Assembly (NCBI RefSeq): GCF_009709675.1
Contig: NZ_WMLB01000022.1
Location: 1 to 64,000, forward strand
DNA: 64,000 bases
Reading direction: 5' to 3'
Source of the DNA: Agromyces bracchium
Lineage (GTDB): Bacteria > Actinomycetota > Actinomycetes > Actinomycetales > Microbacteriaceae
A program made the position numbers and the translations under genes. The notes under the pieces are model-generated. The model was not told the origin of the DNA, searched no databases, and saw nothing but the letters and a program-made list of their open reading frames with translations. Every line of letters starts with the position of its first letter. The first letter of the stretch is position 1. Shown here piece after piece: positions 57,362 through 64,000 of the stretch.

Positions 57362-58281
57362 GCGTCCTCCTCCCCGTTGCGGCTGAGATCGAGGAACACG
57401 TGCTCGAGGTCGCCGACCGCCGGAGCGAACGACGAGACCGGGACCCCGGCGCCGACGAGGTGGGCGATGAGCTGCGCGGCGTCCTCCTCGGTCGCGAGCG
57501 GGACGATCGCGCCCAGGTTGTCGATGCGCGCCACCTCGCCCCATCCGGCGGCGTCGAGTGCGGTCCGGAGCCGTTCGGGGTCGAGCGAACGCACCCGCCA
57601 GTCGCGCGCGGTGCGCGCCGCGCGCGCGATCTCGTCGGCCGCCGCCGTCACGCCGCCGGAGAGGTAGACGGCCTGGTCGGCCATCTCCTCGAGCTCGGCG
57701 AGCACGTGGCTCGAGACGAGCACCGTGCGGCCCTCGGACGCGAGGCGGCGCACGAGCGCGCGGAGCCCCGCGCGCGCGACCGGGTCGAGCCCGGAGGCGG
57801 GCTCGTCGAGCAGCAGCACCTCCGGGTCGTGCACGAGCGCGCGGGCGAGGCTCAGTCGCTGCTTCTGCCCGCGCGAGAGCACCCGGGTCGGGCGATCCGC
57901 GAGTTCGTCGAGGTCGACGAGCCCGATCAGCTCGTCGGCGCGCGCCCTCGCGGCATCCGTCGAACGCCCGTACAGCCGTGCGCTGGTCACGAGCGCCTCC
58001 CGCACGGTGAGGGATGCCCACGAGCCGAGCAGGTCGGGCATCCAGCCCATGCGCGCCCGGACCTCGGCCGGATCGGTCACGGGATCGAAGCCCGCGACCC
58101 GGATCGTGCCGGCGTCGGGCCGGAGGAGCGAGGCGAGCATGAGCAGCAGGGTGGTCTTGCCCGAGCCGTTCGGACCGATGAGCCCGGCGACGTGGCCGGG
58201 CTCCACGGTGAACGTCGCGTCCCGTACGGCGTGCACGTCGCCGAACGCGCGTGCGACCCCGGACACCTCGATGCCGGCCAT
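57358..58281 (-). CDS. ABC transporter ATP-binding protein
   Basis: 307 aa. ABC-2-type exporter ATPase: Walker A GLIGPNGSGKTTLLLMLASLL, Q-loop-like MGWMPDLLGSWASLTVREAL, signature LSRGQKQRLSLARALVHDPEVLLLDEPASGLDP, H-loop VLVSSHVLAELEEM. The signature reads LSRGQ rather than LSGGQ, a common variant. The C-terminal ~80 residues form the extra domain of CcmA/DrrA-like ATPases. ATG 58281 has GGGAGG upstream, and TAGGCT (minus strand, 58323-58328) is its -10 box. Confidence 0.93.
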   Translation of the reverse strand: MAGIEVSGVARAFGDVHAVRDATFTVEPGHVAGLIGPNGSGKTTLLLMLASLLRPDAGTIRVAGFDPVTDPAEVRARMGWMPDLLGSWASLTVREALVTSARLYGRSTDAARARADELIGLVDLDELADRPTRVLSRGQKQRLSLARALVHDPEVLLLDEPASGLDPVARAGLRALVRRLASEGRTVLVSSHVLAELEEMADQAVYLSGGVTAAADEIARAARTARDWRVRSLDPERLRTALDAAGWGEVARIDNLGAIVPLATEEDAAQLIAHLVGAGVPVSSFAPAVGDLEHVFLDLSRNGEEDA

Positions 58282-58449
58282 CCGACCTCCCTCGGGTCGG
58301 CGCGGCGCCGACGAGACGCGAGCCTAGCGAGCCGGCGAGCGGGGCAGGCCGCGGATCGCCAGGATGTGGAGAACTCCGTCCGGAAGGGGCGAGCCGTCGG
58401 TGCCGTCCGCGCGCTCCGCGCCGCGTTCGGGCGGGGCATCCGCTGCTGG

Positions 58450-58455
58450 AAGAAT
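58450..58455 (+). promoter_or_regulatory. -10 box AAGAAT for leaderless hisS
   Basis: AAGAAT ends 7 nt before ATG 58463. Confidence 0.45.
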
Positions 58456-58462
58456 GGAGCGC

Positions 58463-59725
58463 ATGGCCCAGACCGTGACGCCCCCGCGCGGCATGCGCGA
58501 CTTCCTGCCCGCCGAGAAGGCCCGCCGCGAGCACGCGCTCTCGGTGATCCGCGGGGTGTACGCGACCCACGGCTTCGACGAGATCGAGACGCCCGTCATG
58601 GAGGACTCGTCGCGCCTGCACGCCGGCCTCGGCGGCGACAACGAGAAGCTCGCGTTCGCAGTCATGAAGCGCGGGCTCACGACCGACGACCTGGCGGCGG
58701 CCGCGGCATCCGGCGACGCCCTCTCACTCGCCGACCTCGGCCTGCGCTACGACCTGACGGTGCCGCTCGCCCGGTTCTACGCGACCCACCGGGCCGCGCT
58801 GCCGCCGGTGTTCCGCGCCATCCAGATCGCGCCGGTGTGGCGCGCCGAGCGGCCGCAGAAGGGCCGGTACCGGCAGTTCGTGCAGTGCGACATCGACATC
58901 ATCGGCGAGGCCGGCCCGCTCGCCGAGCTCGAGCTGCTCACCGCGACCGTCGGCGCGCTCGACGCGCTCGGGCTCGAGGGCTGCCGCATCCGCCTGAACG
59001 ACCGGCGCATCCTCGCCGGCATCCTCGGATCGTGGGGCGTCCCCGAGGAGCTGCGCGAGCGCGCGCTCATCACCATCGACAAGCTCGACAAGATCGGGCC
59101 CGACGGCGTCGCGGCCGAACTCGCGACGCTGGGCGTCGAGAAGGCGGACGTCGCCGACGAGCTGCGCGCGCTGGCCGCCGCCGACTGGCACCTCGCGGAC
59201 GGCGTCGTCCCGCCGCCCGCCTGGCTCGACGTCGACGCGTACCGCGAGCTCATGGCGCTCCGCGACGCCGTCCCGGGCACGCCCGTCGACTTCGACCCGA
59301 CCCTCGTGCGCGGCATGGGCTACTACACGGGCACCATCTTCGAGATCGCGCACCCCGACCACGGCTACTCGCTCGGCGGCGGCGGCCGCTACGACCACAT
59401 GATCGGCCGCTTCCTCGGGCACGAGGTGCCCGCGTGCGGGTTCTCGATCGGGTTCGAGCGCATCGTCGACCTGCTCGCCGTGCGCGACGAGGGGCGCCCG
59501 CGCTCGGTGGTGCTCGTGCACGACGCCGACCTCGAGCCGTCCGCACTGCTCGCCCTCAAGCACGAGCTCGTGGCATCCGGCATGCGCGTGCGCTTCGAGC
59601 GGCGCGTGAAGAACCTCCGCGGCCTCCTCGACCGCGTGACCGCCGACGGCTTCGACGCCTGGGCGCCCGTGAACGCCGAGACGACGGATGCCTCGTCGCT
59701 CGCGTTCCGCGACCTCGGCGAGTAG
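58463..59725 (+). CDS. hisS: histidine--tRNA ligase
   Basis: 420 aa class II synthetase. Motif 1 and the His-binding site are in VTPPRGMRDFLPAEKARREHAL and LRYDLTVPLARFYATH; motif 2 is VWRAERPQKGRYRQFVQCDIDIIGE; the histidine signature is GMGYYTGTIFEI with GGGRYDHMIGRF, and motif 3 is CGFSIGFERI. A C-terminal anticodon-binding domain follows. It is not a HisZ because both histidine motifs are complete. It lies 110 bp before eno and is not part of this block in mycobacteria. Confidence 0.94.
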   Translation: MAQTVTPPRGMRDFLPAEKARREHALSVIRGVYATHGFDEIETPVMEDSSRLHAGLGGDNEKLAFAVMKRGLTTDDLAAAAASGDALSLADLGLRYDLTVPLARFYATHRAALPPVFRAIQIAPVWRAERPQKGRYRQFVQCDIDIIGEAGPLAELELLTATVGALDALGLEGCRIRLNDRRILAGILGSWGVPEELRERALITIDKLDKIGPDGVAAELATLGVEKADVADELRALAAADWHLADGVVPPPAWLDVDAYRELMALRDAVPGTPVDFDPTLVRGMGYYTGTIFEIAHPDHGYSLGGGGRYDHMIGRFLGHEVPACGFSIGFERIVDLLAVRDEGRPRSVVLVHDADLEPSALLALKHELVASGMRVRFERRVKNLRGLLDRVTADGFDAWAPVNAETTDASSLAFRDLGE

Positions 59726-59774
59726 CGCGCGGCTGTCCGCCGACATACGCGAGCGGCCCTCGGAACCGGGGTCC

Positions 59775-61118
<1,344 letters not shown>

Positions 61119-61135
61119 CGCGTACCTGAGACGCA

Positions 61136-61166
61136 CGACGGGGGTGGCCGGAGGCCGCCCCCGTCG
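61136..61166 (+). terminator. hairpin between eno and ftsB
   Basis: A 14-bp stem (61136-61149 with 61153-61166, one G-T pair) has a GGA loop and starts 18 nt after the eno stop. It likely ends or attenuates eno transcripts before the division gene. Confidence 0.7.
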
Positions 61167-61192
61167 GTCGTTTCCAGGAGGTGAGGAGGACG

Positions 61193-61882
61193 ATGAACGC
61201 TGCACGTCGTCCCTCGCGTCCGGAGCGTACGAGGCCCGGCACCACGAACGCCGACCGCGCCGCGCAGAAGTCCGCGACGCAGAAGTCCGCGGCGGCGAAG
61301 ACCGCGACCGCGAAGTCCGCGAAGGCGAAGTCCGCGATGGCGAAGCCCGCGAAGGCGAAGCGCGCGCCGCGCCAGTCGATCCGCCAGGTCGCGGAGACCT
61401 GGCTCGCCGGCATCCGGTTCTCGGGCTTCTCGATCATCATGATGGGCGTCCTCGTGCTCGCCGTGGTGGTCCTCGCGCCGAGCATCGCGGCGTACGCCGC
61501 GCAGCGGCAGCAGATCGCCGAGCTGAAGGCCGACGTCGCCCGGCAGGAGGCCGAGGTCGCGCGCCTCACCGACGAGCGCGAGCGGTGGAACGACGAGACC
61601 TTCATCGTGACCCAGGCCCGCGAACGGCTGTACTACGTGCTTCCGGGCGAGGTCAGCTACCTCGTCATCGACGACCGCGATCCCGCCGCCGCGGTCTCCG
61701 CCGATCGCGCGGTGTCCGCCGAGGTCACCGAGGCGCGGGGCGACTGGATGCAGACGATGCTGCGATCGGTCATGACCGCGGGGCTCGCTCAGAGCGCGAC
61801 GGATGGCGCGGGTACCGCGCCCGACCCGGCCGGCACCGAACCCGACCCGACCGACCAGCCCGCCGACGAGGGGACCCGATGA
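61193..61882 (+). CDS. ftsB: septum formation initiator FtsB/DivIC with Lys-Ala repeat N-terminus
   Basis: 229 aa. A cytoplasmic basic leader (1-70), one transmembrane helix (~79-100, SIIMMGVLVLAVVVLAPSIA), a coiled coil (~101-131, QRQQIAELKADVARQEAEVARL), and the FtsB/DivIC end ARERLYYVLPGEVSYLVID. It joins the FtsQ-FtsL-FtsB divisome complex. The leader carries lysines exactly every five residues (26, 31, 36, 41, 46, 51, 56) in a K-S/T-A repeat, like the DNA-binding tails of actinobacterial HU. The tail (~190-229) is Pro/Asp/Thr-rich. ATG 61193 has a run of AGGAGG-type sites. Confidence 0.9.
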   Translation: MNAARRPSRPERTRPGTTNADRAAQKSATQKSAAAKTATAKSAKAKSAMAKPAKAKRAPRQSIRQVAETWLAGIRFSGFSIIMMGVLVLAVVVLAPSIAAYAAQRQQIAELKADVARQEAEVARLTDERERWNDETFIVTQARERLYYVLPGEVSYLVIDDRDPAAAVSADRAVSAEVTEARGDWMQTMLRSVMTAGLAQSATDGAGTAPDPAGTEPDPTDQPADEGTR

Positions 61883-62418
61883 CCCGCCCGCCGTTCGAAC
61901 CCGTCACCGAGCGCGACCTCCGGATCGTGTCGGTCCAGCTCGGCCGACCCGCGCGCGACGTCGTCGGCATCGCGGCGCGCTGCGTGTGCGGTGCGCCCAC
62001 GGTGGTCTCGACACGCCCGCGGCTCTCCGACGGCACGCCGTTCCCGACCTTCTACTACCTGACGCACCCGGTGGCGACGGCCGCGATGTCGTTCCTCGAG
62101 GCCGCGCAGCTCATGGTCGAGTTCACCGAGCTGCTCGCCGACGACGCCGAGCTCCGGGAGGCGTATCGCGCGGCGCACGAGCAGTACCTCGCCGACCGCG
62201 AGATGTTCGGCGTCGTCGACGAGATCGCGGGCGTCTCGGCGGGCGGCATGCCGACCCGCGTCAAGTGCCTGCACGCGCTCGCCGGCCACGCCCTCGCCGC
62301 CGGTCCCGGGGTGAATCCGATCGGCGACCTGGCACTCGAACGGTCGACGTGGTCGCCCGCTGTCTGCCGGTGCCCCGACTACGGCGTCGACGACGTCGAC
62401 GAGGAGGCGCCCGCGTGA
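61879..62418 (+). CDS. DUF501 domain-containing protein
   Basis: 179 aa. Conserved actinobacterial protein of unknown function, always near eno-ftsB. Visible: VSVQLGRPARDVVGIAARCVCGAPTVVSTRPRL, FPTFYYLTHPVATAAMSFLEA, and the end VCRCPDY; the cysteine pairs CVCG and CRC could bind a metal. The ATG overlaps the ftsB stop (ATGA) and the stop overlaps the next GTG. In mycobacteria the third gene here is ppx; in this window it is a protease. Confidence 0.9.
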   Translation: MTRPPFEPVTERDLRIVSVQLGRPARDVVGIAARCVCGAPTVVSTRPRLSDGTPFPTFYYLTHPVATAAMSFLEAAQLMVEFTELLADDAELREAYRAAHEQYLADREMFGVVDEIAGVSAGGMPTRVKCLHALAGHALAAGPGVNPIGDLALERSTWSPAVCRCPDYGVDDVDEEAPA

Positions 62419-63737
62419 GTCCGGCCCGCAGCCGTCGCGTTCGGCGACCCGCTGAGCGGTCGTCGAGGCCCGCGCGCCGACGCTCGATCTGGCGTGCGAG
62501 CGTCGGCGCCCTCGTCGCCGGGGTGCTCGCGCTCTCCGGGGCCGCCCCGGCGCAGGCCGACACCGTGCGCGACCTCGAGTACTGGCTCAACGATTACGGC
62601 TTCACGCAGGCGTGGACCACGTCGCGCGGTGACGGCGTGACCGTCGCGATCATCGACACCGGCGTGAACGGCGACGTCGCCGAGTTGCAGGGCGTCGTGA
62701 TCGGGGGCACGGATGTCTCGGGCATCGGCTCTCCCGACGGCCAGACGCCGGTCGGCGAAGAGGAGGAGCACGGCACGATGGTGGCCTCGCTCCTGGCCGG
62801 TCGCGGCACCGGTGAGGGCAACGGCGTGATCGGCGTCGCGCCCGATGCCGACCTGCTGACGGCATCCGTCGCCTTCGGCCTCGAGACCGGCGCCGAGAAG
62901 ACGAACGACGAGCAGATCGCCGAGGCCGTGGTGTGGGCGGTCGACAACGGAGCCGACGTCATCAACATGTCGCTCACCCGGAACACGCCCGACTGGCCCG
63001 AGAGCTGGGACGACGCGTTCCTCTACGCGTTCGAGAACGACGTCGTCGTGGTCGCCGCGGCCGGCAACCGGGGATCCGGGACCACTCAGGTCGGCGCGCC
63101 CGCGACCATCCCGGGCGTGCTCGCCGTCGCCGGCGTCGACCGCGACCAGAATGCGAGCTTCGACGCGAGCTCCCAAGGCATCACCATCGCCGTCGCCGCG
63201 CCGAGCGAGGACCTCGTCGGCGTGCTGCCCGACGGCAGCCACGTCGTGTGGTCGGGCACCAGCGCTGCCGCACCGCTCGTGTCGGGTCTCGTCGCGCTCG
63301 TGCGCGCCGAGTACCCCGAGCTGGATGCCGCGAACGTCATCAACCGCGTCATCCGCACCGCCGACCCGAAGGGCGAGGAGGTGCCCGGCCCGCTGTACGG
63401 CTACGGCATCATCGATCCGGTCGCGGCACTCACTGCCGAGGTCGAGGCGGTGGAGCAGAATCCCCTGGGCAGCCTCGAGGAGTGGATCCGCGTCCACCGG
63501 CGCGCCGACGTTCCCGATGAGGAGGGCTCGGGGAGCACCGACGACCAGGAGATCGTGCCGATCGCCGACCCGCCGCCGCCGCGAGCGGACAGCGCGAAGA
63601 CGCTCCTGCCGACCCCGTGGACGTTGTCTTATATCACGGTGCCGCTCTCGCTGGTCGCCGGGTTTGGTACGCTAGCAGCGCTGTTGGGCATCGGCGCCAC
63701 TCGGCACATCAGGCGTTCCACGCGGTCCGACGCGTAG
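62415..63737 (+). CDS. mycosin-like S8 serine peptidase, membrane-anchored
   Basis: 440 aa. A long basic leader (1-26) and signal-like helix (~27-48, ending APAQA) is followed by a subtilase domain with the triad D81 (VAIIDTGVNG), H119 (EEEHGTMVASLLAGRG) and S283 (VWSGTSAAAPLVSGLVALVRAEYP). A Pro/Asp-rich linker and a C-terminal transmembrane helix (LSYITVPLSLVAGFGTLAALLGI) anchor it, with a short basic cytoplasmic end. This is the layout of MycP proteases of type VII secretion, but no ESX genes are in the window, so the role is open. The GTG overlaps the DUF501 stop (GTGA). Confidence 0.9.
   Translation: MSPARSRRVRRPAERSSRPARRRSIWRASVGALVAGVLALSGAAPAQADTVRDLEYWLNDYGFTQAWTTSRGDGVTVAIIDTGVNGDVAELQGVVIGGTDVSGIGSPDGQTPVGEEEEHGTMVASLLAGRGTGEGNGVIGVAPDADLLTASVAFGLETGAEKTNDEQIAEAVVWAVDNGADVINMSLTRNTPDWPESWDDAFLYAFENDVVVVAAAGNRGSGTTQVGAPATIPGVLAVAGVDRDQNASFDASSQGITIAVAAPSEDLVGVLPDGSHVVWSGTSAAAPLVSGLVALVRAEYPELDAANVINRVIRTADPKGEEVPGPLYGYGIIDPVAALTAEVEAVEQNPLGSLEEWIRVHRRADVPDEEGSGSTDDQEIVPIADPPPPRADSAKTLLPTPWTLSYITVPLSLVAGFGTLAALLGIGATRHIRRSTRSDA
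63668..63673 (+). promoter_or_regulatory. possible -10 box TACGCT for NDH-2 inside the protease 3' end
   Basis: TACGCT, within a locally AT-richer stretch (63620-63675) coding for the protease anchor, could drive the next gene with a ~95-nt leader. Weak evidence. Confidence 0.3.
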
Positions 63738-63775
63738 GCGACGCAGGCATCACAGATCCAAGGAGTCCATTCACC

Positions 63776-64000
63776 GTGCCCAAGATTCTGATCGTCGGTG
63801 GCGGCTATGCGGGGTTCTACACGGCGTGGAAGCTCGAGAAGTGGCTGCGTCCCGGCGAAGCCGAGGTGACCGTCGTCGACCCGCTGCCCTACATGACCTA
63901 CCAGCCCTTCCTCCCCGAGGTGGCCGCGGGTTCGATCGAGGCCCGCCACTCGGTGGTGTCGCTGCGTCGTCACCTGAAGAAGACCAACGTCATCACGGCG
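63776..64000 (+). CDS. ndh: NAD(P)/FAD-dependent oxidoreductase, NDH-2 type (partial, runs off the window)
   Basis: The first 75 codons are visible. It opens with the FAD dinucleotide fold KILIVGGGYAGFYTAWKLEK and continues VTVVDPLPYMTYQPFLPEVAAGSIEARH, the typical beginning of type II NADH dehydrogenase in actinobacteria, which passes electrons from NADH to menaquinone without pumping protons. GTG 63776 has AAGGAG about 10 nt upstream. The 3' end lies outside the window. Confidence 0.9.
   Translation, partial: MPKILIVGGGYAGFYTAWKLEKWLRPGEAEVTVVDPLPYMTYQPFLPEVAAGSIEARHSVVSLRRHLKKTNVITA

Noticed and set aside
62415..63737. Part of a type VII (ESX) secretion locus
   Set aside because: Apart from the mycosin-like protease, no EccB/C/D/E, WXG100, PE or PPE gene is present in the window.

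Overview
The window is a very GC-rich, densely packed actinobacterial chromosome segment. Gene content and order point to the family Microbacteriaceae, with an Agromyces-like genus the best guess. Supporting signs are codon use with G/C almost always in the third position, many GTG starts, genes starting 6-7 nt behind a TAnnnT -10 box (leaderless transcripts), and a strongly repeated GGATGCC/GGCATCC motif. The species cannot be named from the sequence alone. All coding sequences look intact except the last, which runs off the right edge.

Bases 1-12.7 kb: the 3' end of a 5S rRNA with its terminator, then housekeeping and accessory genes: a thioredoxin-fold DUF255 protein, DUF3054, a PnuC vitamin transporter, a methyltransferase, a J-domain protein, an M18 aminopeptidase, a rhodanese, serine deaminase, a secreted ThuA protein, an acetyltransferase and a YjbR protein. 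Bases 12.7-20.3 kb: a metY/CoA-binding pair, an isochorismatase-fold hydrolase, a monooxygenase-fold protein coupled to a flavin amine oxidase, a guanidine-III riboswitch with its guanidinium exporter, and a cassette of a membrane protein, an XRE regulator and two MDR dehydrogenases behind a three-site operator.

From about 20.3 kb to the end, the backbone matches the conserved actinobacterial order known from Mycobacterium tuberculosis (pmt, rsmI, metG, tatD, ksgA, ispE, glmU, prs, an acyl-CoA ligase, rplY, pth, mfd, mazG, eno, ftsB, DUF501). It is interrupted by lineage-specific blocks: a NADPH oxidoreductase (24-25 kb); an ABC-F protein, the metQNI methionine transporter, an MFS pump and a MarR regulator (29.8-36.6 kb); DUF202 membrane proteins, gnd with an FCD regulator, SRPBCC, hemerythrin and UbiA genes (41-46.8 kb); a MerR cassette and RNase HI (48.4-50.3 kb); nhaA (54.1-55.4 kb); an ABC exporter and hisS (56.3-59.7 kb); and a mycosin-like protease followed by NDH-2 (62.4 kb to the end). 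rpfB and ppx, usual members of this neighbourhood in mycobacteria, are absent from their places.

The most notable non-coding signals are the guanidine-III riboswitch, a switch-like leader before metQ, a CsoR-type palindrome in front of an MFS gene, a perfect 24-bp MerR-type palindrome, dispersed palindromic repeats that have become part of coding sequences (ABC-F linker, monooxygenase tail), and a tRNA-Gln that ends one base before the glmU start codon. No phage, insertion sequence, CRISPR array or defence island is visible.
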